64,000 bases of DNA. Source: Nocardia asteroides. GTDB taxonomy: Bacteria; Actinomycetota; Actinomycetes; Mycobacteriales; Mycobacteriaceae. Below are positions 1-8,934 of this stretch, one piece after another. How positions within the stretch are numbered: the stretch's first letter is position 1; each line of letters begins with the position of its first letter. The notes beneath the pieces are model-generated. The model made no database searches. It was not told the origin of the DNA and was given only the letters and a program-made list of their open reading frames with translations. The DNA is taken from positions 6,262,001 through 6,326,000 of the forward strand of contig NZ_CP089214.1 in NCBI RefSeq assembly GCF_021183625.1. Direction: 5' to 3'. The position numbers and the translations under genes were made by a program.

Positions 1-400
1 GTGGACTCGATCAAGCGGGTCCAGGTCATCGGCGCTCTTCAGGAACGCTTCCCCGACCTACCCAACCTCGGCCCGGAGCAGCTCGGCACCCTGCGCACCC
101 TCGACCAGATCGCCGAACTCCTCGGCGCGAACGACACCGGCCCCGCCTCGGAGAGCTCCACCGGCACCCCCGCCACCGGGGACAACGCGGAAACCCTCCG
201 CCAGGCCCTGCGCGAGGTGGTCGCGGAGAAGACCGGCTACCCGGTCGAGATGGTCGACACCGGCATGGATCTCGAAGCAGACCTCGGTGTGGACTCGATC
301 AAGCGGGTCCAGGTCATCGGCGCTCTCCAGGAACGCTTCCCCGACCTACCCAACCTCGGCCCGGAGCAACTGGGCACCCTGCGCACCCTCGACCAGATCG
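1..400 (+). repeat. Near-identical tandem ACP-coding segments
   Basis: Bases 1-112 and 289-400 match at all but three positions (one Leu codon and two adjacent codons, all synonymous). Together they encode two copies of the same carrier domain core. The linker between them differs. This is the pattern expected for tandem ACPs in PUFA synthases kept uniform by duplication or gene conversion. Confidence 0.9.
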
Positions 401-2763
401 TGGCCGAGCTCAGCACCGGCGGTGATGTCCACCCAAAAGCTGATGCCGCGGCGCGCGCGCCGCGGCATGCCGTCGAACTGATCACCCTGCCCGCCGCGGA
501 CACCGCGATCGGCGCCTACCGGGCGAACCCGGTGGCCCTGCTCATCGACCCCGCCGGCAGCGGCGAGGCCACCGCGCTGACCACCGCGCTCACCGCGCGC
601 GGATGGTCGGTGCGCACGGTCACAACGCTCCCCGACCCGGGGGAGCACCCCGACCTGTGCCTGATCCTGCTCGGCTCGGGCACCGAGCGAACCGACGTCG
701 AGCGCCTGCTCACCGACACCATCCTGACCGCGGGCCGGATCACCCCCACCATGTCGGCGGAGCACGGCCGCGCCGCCGTCGCGACCCTGATCCGGCTGGA
801 CGGGGGGCTCGGCTTCCGCACCGCCGACGACCCGGTGCGCGCCCGGCTCGGCGGCGTCGGCGGCATCCTGAAGACCCTCGCCGCCGAACGCCCCGACCTG
901 TTCTGCCGGGCACTGGACATCGACCCGGCGGCGACGCCGGAGCGCTGTGCCGACCTGGTGCTCACCGAACTGGACGACGCGGCGCGAGACATCGTCGAGG
1001 TCGGCGTGGCCGCCGACGGCACCAGGTCCACCCTGGTCCCCGGCGGCTTCGGCCCGGCCCGCACGGTGACCCCGATCCGCCCGCTCGACAGCCAACCCGA
1101 GGTCACACTGACCGCCGACGACCTGCTGGTCGTCTCCGGCGGTGCCCGCGGCGTCACCGCCACCTGCGTCCGTGCGCTGGCCGGGCGGGTTCCGGCCCGC
1201 TTCATCCTGCTCGGCCGGACCGAGCCCGAGGCCGAACCGGAGTGGGCGGCCGGGATCGCCGACGCCGACCTCCAACAGGCCGCGGTGCGCGCCCTCGCGG
1301 GCACCGGGGCGAAACCGCGCGACATCGCGCGCACCTGCTCCGGGATCAGGGCCGCCAGGGAGATCCGGGAGACCCTGACCGCGCTGGACGGCCGCGCCGA
1401 CTACCTGGCGGTCGACGCCACCGACGCCGACGCGGTGCGCGAGGCGCTCGGCCCCCGGGCCGGGGAGATCACCGGCATCGTGCACGGCGCGGGCGTGCTC
1501 GCGGACTCCCGGATCCCGGACAAGACCCCGGAATCCATTGCCCGCGTGCTTAACCCGAAACTGTCGGCGCTGACGGCGCTGCTCACCGCGGTGCCGGAGC
1601 CGAAGCACCTGATCCTGTTCACCTCGGTGGCCGGGCTCTACGGCAACACCGGCCAGGCCGACTACGCCGCCGCCAACGAGGCGCTCTCCCGCTTCGCGGT
1701 GGCCTGGCGCCGGGCCCATCCGGACCGGCACGTCACCGCGATCGACTGGGGCGCCTGGGACGGCGGCATGGTGACGCCCGCGCTGCGCGAGCACTTCCAC
1801 GCCGCCGGCGTCGAGCTGCTGCCCCCCGAGGTCGGGGCGGCGGCCTTCACCGAGCAGTTCACCGCGGAGCGCGAAGCGGACACCGTCGTTCTGATCGGCC
1901 CGGCCGAATCGCTCGCCGGGCCCGCTCCGGTGCCGCACGCGCCGGTCCGGCTGCGCCGCAGTCTGATCGGGCTCACCGAGGAGCCGATCATCGAGGCGCA
2001 CCGGGTGGGGGAGCACGTGGTGCTGCCGGCCACCTTCGGGCTCGGCGCGATGGCGCACGCCGCGGAGCGGGCCCTTCCGGGCCGGACCGTGATCGGCGCC
2101 AGGGATTTCCAGGTGCTCAAGGGGCTGGTGTTCGACCATCCGGTCGAGGCGCTCGACCTCGAGCTGGAGCCGGGTGCCGAGGCCGGTGGCGTGCTTCCGG
2201 TCCGGGTGACGGTGCGTGACGGTGCGATCGCGCACTTCCGGGCAACGCTGGAACTGGCTGCCGCTGCGGCGGATGCACCGGTACTCGCGGTGCCCACCGG
2301 CCCGGCGAGCTCGCTCGACATCTATCGCGAGGCCATCCAGTTCCACGCCCCCGCACTGCAGGGGCTGCGGCGGGTGGTCGCCGACACCGGGGACACCGTG
2401 GTCTTCGAATGCGCCATCGACGCGGCCCCGGTCGCGGGCGGCGGCTACGCGAGCAGGCTGCACGACCCGGTCCGCGCGGACCTGATGCTGCAGGGCCCGC
2501 CGGTGCTCGGGCACCGGCTGCTCGGCGCGGCCTGCCTGCCGCTCGGCATCGGGCGGGTGGAGTACCACCGGCCGCTGCCGGTCGGCGAGCCGTTCCGGTT
2601 GGTCGTCGGCAATGGTCGGGCGGGTCGCTTCGACGCCCGCGTCGACGCCACCGCTGTCGCGGCCGACGGCGCGGTATTGCAGCGGTTCTCGGACGTCGTG
2701 GTGGTCACGACGCCCGATCTGACGGAGAAGTTCCAGACCTCGGTGAGGCGGTGGATGGCATGA
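1..2763 (+). CDS. PfaA-like polyunsaturated-fatty-acid/polyketide synthase subunit, C-terminal part (ACP-ACP-KR-DH), partial at window start
   Basis: The reading frame is already open at base 1 and begins inside an acyl-carrier domain, so the true start lies upstream. In window numbering, two carrier domains carry the phosphopantetheine motif DSIKRVQV, with attachment serines at residues 3 and 99. A ketoreductase follows at about 370-630, with a nucleotide-binding SGGARGV loop near 378 and catalytic Ser542, Tyr555 and Asn559. The C-terminus (about 655-905) is a dehydratase-like double hotdog, with a likely catalytic His667 in AHRVG. This domain order is that of PfaA from PUFA synthases, which load acyl chains on tandem ACPs and reduce and dehydrate the beta-keto group. 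It overlaps the next gene by 4 nt (ATGA). The upstream KS and AT cannot be seen. The product lipid is unknown. Confidence 0.85.
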   Translation: MDSIKRVQVIGALQERFPDLPNLGPEQLGTLRTLDQIAELLGANDTGPASESSTGTPATGDNAETLRQALREVVAEKTGYPVEMVDTGMDLEADLGVDSIKRVQVIGALQERFPDLPNLGPEQLGTLRTLDQIVAELSTGGDVHPKADAAARAPRHAVELITLPAADTAIGAYRANPVALLIDPAGSGEATALTTALTARGWSVRTVTTLPDPGEHPDLCLILLGSGTERTDVERLLTDTILTAGRITPTMSAEHGRAAVATLIRLDGGLGFRTADDPVRARLGGVGGILKTLAAERPDLFCRALDIDPAATPERCADLVLTELDDAARDIVEVGVAADGTRSTLVPGGFGPARTVTPIRPLDSQPEVTLTADDLLVVSGGARGVTATCVRALAGRVPARFILLGRTEPEAEPEWAAGIADADLQQAAVRALAGTGAKPRDIARTCSGIRAAREIRETLTALDGRADYLAVDATDADAVREALGPRAGEITGIVHGAGVLADSRIPDKTPESIARVLNPKLSALTALLTAVPEPKHLILFTSVAGLYGNTGQADYAAANEALSRFAVAWRRAHPDRHVTAIDWGAWDGGMVTPALREHFHAAGVELLPPEVGAAAFTEQFTAEREADTVVLIGPAESLAGPAPVPHAPVRLRRSLIGLTEEPIIEAHRVGEHVVLPATFGLGAMAHAAERALPGRTVIGARDFQVLKGLVFDHPVEALDLELEPGAEAGGVLPVRVTVRDGAIAHFRATLELAAAAADAPVLAVPTGPASSLDIYREAIQFHAPALQGLRRVVADTGDTVVFECAIDAAPVAGGGYASRLHDPVRADLMLQGPPVLGHRLLGAACLPLGIGRVEYHRPLPVGEPFRLVVGNGRAGRFDARVDATAVAADGAVLQRFSDVVVVTTPDLTEKFQTSVRRWMA

Positions 2764-4886
2764 CGACCCTCGAGTTCGACGGCATCGCGTTCGATCCGGA
2801 CGCGGTGCACGATGCCGCCGTCCCGGCGGTGCGGGAGCCGGAAGCGGCCCCGGCGCTGCCGGAACCGGAAGCGGCTCCCACGGTGCCGACCACGAGCACC
2901 CCGAATCCGCTCGCGCAGCTCCGCGCCGGCGTCGCGGACGCACACCGCGCTGCCCTCGCGGCGCAGTACGCCCTCCAGCGCGCCCTCTGGGAGCGGGCCG
3001 GACTCGCCATCCCGACCGGTACCGGGCAGCCCGCCCAACCCGGCACCTCGGCACAGCCCGGCACCTCGGCACAGCCCGGCACCGCGGCACAGCCCAGCAT
3101 TGCGGCGCAGCCCGGCACTCCGGCACAGCCCAGCATTGCGGCGCAGCCCGGCGCCTCGGCCCAACCCGGCACTTCGGCACGGCCCAGCACCTCGGCGCAG
3201 CCCGGCATCGCGCCGCAGCCCGACGCCGCGCGACCTGCCCCGTTCCACGCCCCGGAATGGGCCTTCAAACCCCAGGCCCGCACCACCCGGACCCACCTCG
3301 ACCGAGCAGCGCTCGACCAGCTCGCCGCCGGCGACATCGCGACCGTCTTCGGCCCGTCCCACCAGCGCCCCGGCATCCGCCCGGCGGCGAAACTCGCCCC
3401 CCAGCACCCCCTGGTGCTCACCGAGGTCGAGACCCTGGAGCTCTTCGGCGCAGGCGGCCGCGGCCGCCTCACCGCCACCTACGAGGGCGACCCCGGCACC
3501 GCCGCGACCCAGGCCGGCGAGGTCTTCGCCCTGTTCGCCGGGCTACACCTCGCCCTGACCGGCTCCACCCTGGCCTCCTCCGGCCCGGCGGGAGCCCCCG
3601 GCCCGCACTCCGGCACCCTGGAACTCCACGTCACCGAGATCGACCTGGTACCCCGCCCACACCTCACCGCCGAGGTCCACATCGCCGGCGCCGAACCACT
3701 GTCGGTACAGATCACCGCCACCGAACCGACCGGCGCCGCCATCGGCCCGGGCCAGGCCGACGAAACCCTGCTGCTCAGCGAATTCCACATGACCCACCTG
3801 GCCCGCGGCGACCAAGCCATCGCCATGGGCCCGGAGTTCGCCGAGTACACCGGCGTCCGCGCCACCCGCCTCCCCACCGGCGGCCTGCTCCTGGTCGACC
3901 GCGTCCTCGACTTCGACGGCGCCCGCGGGCAATTGACCGAGGCCGCGTACACCACCGAGTACGACTCACCCGCCGACTCCTGGTACTACGGCGCCACCGC
4001 CAACGAATCCATGCCGCACTTCGTCTACATGGAGACCTCACTCCAGGCCGCGCTGCTCATGGGCTACTACGCGGGGCCGACGCTGACCCAGCCGGGCACC
4101 ACCCTGAGCCTGCGCAACCTCGGCGGCACCGCCACCGTCCTGCGCCGGGTCGACCTGCGCGACAGCACCATCCGCCAGCGATCCCGGCTGCTGACCACCA
4201 CCATCCTGCCCGGCTCCTCGCTGCAGACCTTCGACTACACCCTGAGCACCGGCGGCGAGCCCTTCTACCGGGGCGAGACCATGTTCGGCTACTTCAGCGA
4301 CGAGGCACTCGCCAACCAGACCGGCCTCGACGCCGGCCGCCCCGCCCCCACCTGGCTGGCCGAGCACCCGGACGCCGAGCGCAGGACCATCGACGTGGCC
4401 GCCCGCCGCGCCGACCCGGCGGCCCCGCTCTGCGCTCGCGACACCCTCGCGCTCATCGACCGCGTCCAGGTGGTCGACGGCGGCGGCAAGTACGACGCGG
4501 GCTACCTGCACTCGCTGCGCGCGATCGACCCCGCCGACTGGTACTTCGACCGGCACTTCCACCTCGACCCGGTGATCCCCGGCTCGCTCGGCGTCGAGTC
4601 GGTGATCCACGCCGTGCAGGAGTGGATGCTCGACGCCGGCTACGCCGACGGCCTCATCGACCCGGCCTTCCGGATCCCCGCCGACATCCCCTTCGGCTGG
4701 CGCTACCGCGGCCAGTTCCTGCCGACCGACGGCACCGTCGAACTGGAGGCGCACATCAAGGAGATCAGGCACGGCGAGCACGGCGTGATCGCGATCGTCG
4801 ACGGCTCGCTGTGGAAGCCGGGGCTGCGGATCTACGAACTCACCGATCTGGCGATCGAACTCGGCGAACGGGAGGTCCGGTCGTGA
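2760..4886 (+). CDS. PfaC-type FabA-like dehydratase didomain protein
   Basis: This 708-residue protein starts at the ATG that overlaps the upstream stop (ATGA). The first 160 residues are low-complexity and Ala/Pro-rich, including a hexapeptide repeat at 94-153. Two FabA-like hotdog regions follow. The first contains WYYGATAN and MPHFVYMETSLQ. The second contains RHFHLDPVIPGSLG, with catalytic His599 and the DPVIPG strand typical of FabA and of the PfaC dehydratases. In classical PUFA synthases these dehydratases are fused behind a KS-CLF pair in PfaC. Here they form their own protein. The role is dehydration, possibly with isomerisation, of 3-hydroxyacyl-ACP bound to the synthase. Its place between the PfaA tail and PfaD supports this. 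Confidence 0.8.
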   Translation: MTTLEFDGIAFDPDAVHDAAVPAVREPEAAPALPEPEAAPTVPTTSTPNPLAQLRAGVADAHRAALAAQYALQRALWERAGLAIPTGTGQPAQPGTSAQPGTSAQPGTAAQPSIAAQPGTPAQPSIAAQPGASAQPGTSARPSTSAQPGIAPQPDAARPAPFHAPEWAFKPQARTTRTHLDRAALDQLAAGDIATVFGPSHQRPGIRPAAKLAPQHPLVLTEVETLELFGAGGRGRLTATYEGDPGTAATQAGEVFALFAGLHLALTGSTLASSGPAGAPGPHSGTLELHVTEIDLVPRPHLTAEVHIAGAEPLSVQITATEPTGAAIGPGQADETLLLSEFHMTHLARGDQAIAMGPEFAEYTGVRATRLPTGGLLLVDRVLDFDGARGQLTEAAYTTEYDSPADSWYYGATANESMPHFVYMETSLQAALLMGYYAGPTLTQPGTTLSLRNLGGTATVLRRVDLRDSTIRQRSRLLTTTILPGSSLQTFDYTLSTGGEPFYRGETMFGYFSDEALANQTGLDAGRPAPTWLAEHPDAERRTIDVAARRADPAAPLCARDTLALIDRVQVVDGGGKYDAGYLHSLRAIDPADWYFDRHFHLDPVIPGSLGVESVIHAVQEWMLDAGYADGLIDPAFRIPADIPFGWRYRGQFLPTDGTVELEAHIKEIRHGEHGVIAIVDGSLWKPGLRIYELTDLAIELGEREVRS
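3039..3218 (+). repeat. Ten 18-bp tandem repeats encoding PGTSAQ-like hexapeptides
   Basis: The unit is CCCGGCACCTCGGCACAG with point variants, read in frame as PGTSAQ, PGTAAQ, PSIAAQ and so on. It lies in the N-terminal linker of the dehydratase gene (residues 94-153). Units 1 and 2 are identical, and units 4 and 6 (encoding PSIAAQ) are identical to each other, so the array grew by slippage or unequal exchange. It is probably a flexible tether. Confidence 0.95.
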
Positions 4887-6445
4887 CAACGCTGCACCGG
4901 CCGGTCGCCGAGACCCCGGCCGAGATCACCGCCCTGCTGCGCGACGTCACCCGCCCGGTGTGGGTGCTGCGGCGGGACGGCCGGGTCGGGCTCACCGCCG
5001 ACCGGGCCGCGACCGCGGGCGCCCAGGTGCTCGCCGCGGTCGGCCCGCTCACCCCGGACCGGCTGGGCGACAGCGGGTTCCGCGCCGCGCACGGGTTGCG
5101 CGGCGCCTACATGGCGGGTGCCATGGCCAACGGCATCGCCGCACCCGCGCTGGTCACGGCGCTGGCCGGGGCCGGATACCTGGGCTCCTACGGCGCGGCA
5201 GGCGTCACCCCGGACCGGGTGGACGCCGCGCTGGCCGGGCTGCGCGCCGAACTCGGCGAGCTGCCCTACGCCTGCAACCTGATCCACAGCCCGTCCGAGC
5301 CCGCGCTGGAGCGGGCCATCGTCGACGCCTGCCTGCGCCACGGCGTGCGCTGCGTGGAGGCATCGGCCTTCATGGGCCTCACCGCCGAGGTGGTGCGGTA
5401 TCGCGCGGCCGGGCTGAGCACCGATCGGGAGGGCCGGATCGTCGTCGGCCACCGGCTGATCGCGAAGGTGTCCCGGGTCGAGGTCGCCGAGCACTTCCTG
5501 CGCCCGGCCCCCGCCGCCCTGCTGAACCGGCTGGTCGCCTCCGGCGACATCACCGCCGAGCAGGCCGGGCTCGCCGAGCGGGTGCCGATGGCCGACGACA
5601 TCACCGCGGAGGCGGATTCCGGCGGCCACACCGACCGCCGCCCGCTGGTCGTACTGCTGCCGGAGATCATCGCGGCGCGCGACCGGCTCGCCCGCACGGT
5701 CCCCGGCGCCGCCGAGGTCCGCGTCGGCGCGGCGGGCGGCATCGGCACCCCGGCCGCCGCCGCGGCCGCCTTCGCGCTCGGCGCCGCCTACATCGTCACC
5801 GGCTCGGTGAACCAGGCGACGGTGGAGGCCGCGCAGTGCGCCGCCACCAAGCAGCTGCTGGCAGGCGCGCAGTTCGCGGACTGCGTCATGGCGCCATCGG
5901 CCGACATGTTCGAACTCGGCGTCCAGGTGCAGGTGCTGCGCCGCGGCACCATGTTCGCAGGCCGCGCGCAGAAGCTCTACGACACCTACCGCGCCTACGA
6001 CGGCCTCGACGCGCTCCCCGCCGACCTCCGCGCCGACCTCGAGCGGACGCTCTTCAAGCGCCCGCTCGACCAGGTGTGGGACGAATGCGTGCGCTTCTTC
6101 ACCGAGCGCGACCCGGCCCAGCTGGCCGGCGCCGCGGAGCACCCGAAACGCCGGATGGCCCTGGTCTTCCGCTGGTACCTCGGGCTCTCCTCGGGCTGGA
6201 GCATCCGCGGCGACACCGGCCGCGTCGCCGACTACCAGATCTGGTGCGGCCCCGCCATGGGCGCCTTCAACACCTGGGCGGCAGGCACCCACCTGGCGGC
6301 GCTGCCGAATCGCCACGCCGCCGAGATCGCCGACCAGCTGCTGCTCGGTGCGGCGTATCTGACCAGGGTCGCGCAGTTGCGTACCGCGGGAGTCCGGCTG
6401 CCCGCCGGCTGCGCCGACTTCGTCCCCGTCCCGCTGGAGGCGTGA
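4883..6445 (+). CDS. pfaD: PfaD-like FMN-dependent trans-acting enoyl reductase
   Basis: This is a 520-residue protein of the 2-nitropropane-dioxygenase/FabK fold, full length for PfaD. The GTG start overlaps the upstream stop (GTGA), with GGAGGT 6 nt before it. The TIM barrel contains the Gly-rich FMN segments GAAGGIGTP and AAYIVTGSVNQ. The PfaD-specific tail is present (MFAGRAQKLYDTY, then FKRPLDQVW, then SIRGDTGRVADYQIWCGPAMGAFN split over about 60 residues). In PUFA synthases PfaD reduces the 2-enoyl-ACP in trans with NADPH. Its presence with KR and DH domains shows the complex can fully process at least some cycles. It is the last gene of the operon, since the next gene converges 1 nt away. 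Confidence 0.88.
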   Translation: MTTLHRPVAETPAEITALLRDVTRPVWVLRRDGRVGLTADRAATAGAQVLAAVGPLTPDRLGDSGFRAAHGLRGAYMAGAMANGIAAPALVTALAGAGYLGSYGAAGVTPDRVDAALAGLRAELGELPYACNLIHSPSEPALERAIVDACLRHGVRCVEASAFMGLTAEVVRYRAAGLSTDREGRIVVGHRLIAKVSRVEVAEHFLRPAPAALLNRLVASGDITAEQAGLAERVPMADDITAEADSGGHTDRRPLVVLLPEIIAARDRLARTVPGAAEVRVGAAGGIGTPAAAAAAFALGAAYIVTGSVNQATVEAAQCAATKQLLAGAQFADCVMAPSADMFELGVQVQVLRRGTMFAGRAQKLYDTYRAYDGLDALPADLRADLERTLFKRPLDQVWDECVRFFTERDPAQLAGAAEHPKRRMALVFRWYLGLSSGWSIRGDTGRVADYQIWCGPAMGAFNTWAAGTHLAALPNRHAAEIADQLLLGAAYLTRVAQLRTAGVRLPAGCADFVPVPLEA

Positions 6446-6446
6446 G

Positions 6447-6908
6447 TCAGTCCAGGCAGAACTCGTTGCCCTCCGGATCGGCCATGACGATGAAGCCGTG
6501 GCTCATCGGCGGTGCCGGTTCGGAGCGGCGCAGCCGGGTGGCGCCGAGCGCGACGAGGCGGTCGCACTCGGCCTCCAGCGCCGCCATCCGCTCGTCGCCG
6601 GTCAGCCCGGGCGCCGCCCGCACATCCAGGTGCACGCGATTCTTGGCGACCTTGTCCTCCGGCACCTGCTGGAAGAAGAGCCGGGGGCCGGTGCCGTCCG
6701 GATCCTCGGCCGCCGAGTTGCTGTTGCGCTGCCCCTCGGGGACGCCCATCTTGGCGAGGAACGTGTCCCAGGCGTCGAGCGGGTCGGCGCCGTCGGCGAG
6801 CTCGGCGCCGGGCGGGCCGGGGATGACGTAGCCGAGCGCGTCGCGCCAGAAGAGCGAGAGCCCGCGCGGGTCGTGCGCGTCGAAGGTGATCTGGACGGTC
6901 CGGCTCAT
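6447..6908 (-). CDS. VOC (glyoxalase/bleomycin-resistance) superfamily protein
   Basis: This 153-residue protein has the beta-alpha-beta-beta-beta layout of the VOC family. An N-terminal strand (VQITFDAHDP) is followed by LFWRDALGY, the family's characteristic motif. KNRVHLDV lies mid-protein and FIVMADPEGNEFCL at the C-terminus, with His and Glu in the usual metal-ligand places. Actinobacteria have many such paralogues, often of unknown substrate. It is co-transcribed with the upstream DinB-like gene, as its ATG overlaps that stop by 4 nt. A thiol-dependent detoxification pair under the adjacent WYL regulator is a reasonable inference. Confidence 0.82.
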   Translation of the reverse strand: MSRTVQITFDAHDPRGLSLFWRDALGYVIPGPPGAELADGADPLDAWDTFLAKMGVPEGQRNSNSAAEDPDGTGPRLFFQQVPEDKVAKNRVHLDVRAAPGLTGDERMAALEAECDRLVALGATRLRRSEPAPPMSHGFIVMADPEGNEFCLD

Positions 6909-7477
6909 GCGGTTTCTCCTCGTCGCGTGTGCAGGTAGAGGTCGCGCAGCAGGCAGACCTCGGAGAGATGGTGGATCAGCTCGCGGTGGATGTGCAGGAC
7001 CAGGTCGGCCATCGGCGCGTCCTCGTGCCCGGGCTCCTTCGGCCCGACCGGCGTGGCGAGCGCGGCCTCGTCCAGCTCCGCGACACCGGCGAGCCAGACT
7101 TCCAGCTCGGTATCCAGCTGCGCGAGTGCCTCTTTCGCGGTGCCCGCGTAGGCCCAGCCTTCGTAGGACGCGGGTGCGCCGCCGAAGTGTGTGGCATTGC
7201 GCATGGCCAGCACGCCGACGATCACGTGCCCCAGCCGCCAGGCGATGGTGGTGAACGGCTCGGGCGAGGGGGTCGGGAAGGCGAAGTCGATCAGGTGCTC
7301 GCCGGTGCCGAACTGCGGCTCCGGCCCGCCGCGCGGCCGGACGTTCCAGGGGTCCGGCACCGGTGACCAGGTGTACTCGTCGTCGGTGAGGCCGGCCAGC
7401 CGGTCCCGCACCTGATGGTTCCAGTGGAATTCCCACTGCTCGCGCAGCGCGCGGTTCCAGTCGAGTGTCGATGTCAT
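6905..7477 (-). CDS. DinB-like (mycothiol-transferase-type) four-helix protein
   Basis: This 190-residue protein begins with a helix rich in Trp (MTSTLDWNRALREQWEFHW). It then has LTDDEYTW, the IAWRLGHV segment with a metal-ligand histidine, and IHRELIHHLSEVCLLRDLY, which supplies the other histidines of a DinB metal triad. Members of this superfamily in Actinobacteria include mycothiol- and bacillithiol-dependent transferases. It is the first gene of a two-gene unit with the VOC protein and diverges from the WYL regulator across a 55-bp region with two dyads. The catalytic role is not shown directly. Confidence 0.75.
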   Translation of the reverse strand: MTSTLDWNRALREQWEFHWNHQVRDRLAGLTDDEYTWSPVPDPWNVRPRGGPEPQFGTGEHLIDFAFPTPSPEPFTTIAWRLGHVIVGVLAMRNATHFGGAPASYEGWAYAGTAKEALAQLDTELEVWLAGVAELDEAALATPVGPKEPGHEDAPMADLVLHIHRELIHHLSEVCLLRDLYLHTRRGETA

Positions 7478-7498
7478 GCCCCCACCCTCACAGCACCT

Positions 7499-7532
7499 GC
7501 GGACAGGATCGGTCCGCTAGTCTCGGGAGACT
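7499..7532. promoter_or_regulatory. Two inverted repeats between the DinB-like gene and the WYL regulator
   Basis: GCGGAC and GTCCGC are separated by 7 nt (7499-7517). AGTCTC-GG-GAGACT (7519-7532) ends directly at the GTG start of the WYL gene. These are the only dyads in the 55-bp divergent region and are the likely operators for autoregulation and for control of the DinB/VOC pair. Confidence 0.5.
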
Positions 7533-8498
7533 GTGGGTGTGGCGGACGAGGAAGCGCGCGGCACGACCGAGCGGGTACTGACCCTGCTCGGGCTGTTGCA
7601 GCAGCGCCGGGTCTGGACCGGGGACGAGCTGGCCGACCGGCTCGGCGTCACCCCGCGCACGGTGCGCCGCGATGTCGAGCGGCTGCGCGTCATCGGCTAC
7701 CCGGTCCGCGCCGAGCACGGCATCGGCGGCGGCTACCAGCTCGGCCCCGGCCAGGAGCTGCCGCCGCTGCTCTTCGACGACGAGGAGGCGATCGCGACCG
7801 CGGTCGCGCTGCTGGCGGGCACCGGCGCCGCGAGCACCGGGGATGCCGCGCTGCGCGCCCTGACCAAGCTCGACCGGGTGCTGCCCACCCGGTTGCGGCA
7901 CGAGGTGCGCGCGCTCTCCGGGGCGGTCGAGTCCTTCGGCGGCGGCCGCAACCCGGTCGACCCGGAGCTGCTGATGACGCTGGCCCGCGCCTGCCGCGAC
8001 GAAGTGGAGGCCGGGTTCGAGTACCCGTCGAAGGACGGCGTCGGCCGCCGCCGCGTCGAGCCCTACCGCCTCGTCGCCTCCGACCGCCGCTGGTACCTGC
8101 TCGCCTACGACCTGGACCGCGCCGACTGGCGCACCTTCCGCGTCGACCGCATGGCCGAGGTCGCCGCGCGCACCTGGCGCTTCCGCCCCCGCCCCGATGC
8201 CCCCGACGCCGCCGCCTTCGTCCAGGAGGGCGTCGCCAGCCGCGTCTACCGCCGCCAGGCCCGCTTCCTGGTGCGGGCCCCCGCGGCGACGGTCCGCACC
8301 CAGGTCTCCGCCAACGCCGCGATGGTCGTCGAGGTCGACGCCACCACCTGCGAAATCCACAGCGGCGCCGACAATCTCGACGTAGTACTGATGTACGTGG
8401 CCACCCTCGGTCACGCCTTCCGCGTCCTCGAACCCCCCGACCTCGCGACCCGCGCCGAGGAGCTGGCGGCCCGCCTCAACGCCGCGGTACAGCCCTAG
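7533..8498 (+). CDS. WYL-domain helix-turn-helix transcriptional regulator
   Basis: This 321-residue protein has an N-terminal DeoR-like winged helix (DELADRLGVTPRTVRRDVERL, about residues 33-53) followed by GIGGGYQLG. The WYL domain carries the diagnostic RRWYLLAYDLDR near residue 185 and FRVDRM shortly after, and a C-terminal WCX-like region ends the protein. WYL domains sense small ligands or nucleic acids. It diverges from the DinB/VOC unit, the usual layout for a local regulator. GTG 7533 was chosen; GTG 7539 in the same frame is also possible. Confidence 0.88.
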   Translation: MGVADEEARGTTERVLTLLGLLQQRRVWTGDELADRLGVTPRTVRRDVERLRVIGYPVRAEHGIGGGYQLGPGQELPPLLFDDEEAIATAVALLAGTGAASTGDAALRALTKLDRVLPTRLRHEVRALSGAVESFGGGRNPVDPELLMTLARACRDEVEAGFEYPSKDGVGRRRVEPYRLVASDRRWYLLAYDLDRADWRTFRVDRMAEVAARTWRFRPRPDAPDAAAFVQEGVASRVYRRQARFLVRAPAATVRTQVSANAAMVVEVDATTCEIHSGADNLDVVLMYVATLGHAFRVLEPPDLATRAEELAARLNAAVQP

Positions 8499-8914
8499 AC
8501 CGACCCCAGGTCCGCCGAGAGCCACTGCTCGGGCCGCATGTACACGGCGACCTGCTCCCCGTGCGACTGCGCGTACTCCAGGTACCCCTCGAGCTTCTCG
8601 GCGGGCAGGTACCGCGCCGCCATCTCGCGCACCAGCGCGGCACCGGGCTCGATCCGGGTGACCGGCCCCTCCGCGGTCACGTAGCGAATGGTCGGCTCCA
8701 GCACCTGGACCATGAGGCTGAACCGCCGCGCGGCCTTCAGCAGCTCCAGCTTCCTGGAGGTGGTCCCGGTGAGCACCCAGAGCTCGCCGCCGGGGGTGTA
8801 GTCGTACCAGATCGGTACGTTCAGCGGGGCCCGGCCGGGAGCGCCTGCGACGGCGAGCGCGCCGATATGCGGCCGGGCGAGGAATTCCTGTCGTTCTTCC
8901 AGGGGGAGCGCCAT
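8495..8914 (-). CDS. Pyridoxamine 5'-phosphate oxidase-fold (split-barrel) flavoprotein
   Basis: This 139-residue protein has the split beta-barrel pattern: an N-terminal helix (LEERQEFLARPHIGAL), APLNVPIWYDY, then SRKLELLKAARRFSLMVQ. Proteins of this size in Actinobacteria bind FMN, F420 or heme and reduce small molecules. Its 3' end overlaps the end of the convergent WYL gene by 4 nt. The downstream ABC operon converges on nothing here and simply follows on the same strand, so co-regulation is not implied. Confidence 0.75.
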   Translation of the reverse strand: MALPLEERQEFLARPHIGALAVAGAPGRAPLNVPIWYDYTPGGELWVLTGTTSRKLELLKAARRFSLMVQVLEPTIRYVTAEGPVTRIEPGAALVREMAARYLPAEKLEGYLEYAQSHGEQVAVYMRPEQWLSADLGSV

Positions 8915-8934
8915 GCGCCCAGCCTACCCACCAG

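Noticed and set aside
346..3180. A 944-codon open frame on the minus strand across the PfaA tail
   Set aside because: It is Arg/Gly/Pro-rich, has no family resemblance and lies antisense to clear ACP, KR and DH domains. It is the usual stop-free shadow of high-GC coding DNA. Other long antisense frames (e.g. 4832-6316 minus, 10567-13683 plus) were dropped for the same reason.
3039..3218. The 18-bp array as a CRISPR
   Set aside because: The repeats are contiguous without spacers, in frame and translated as hexapeptides.
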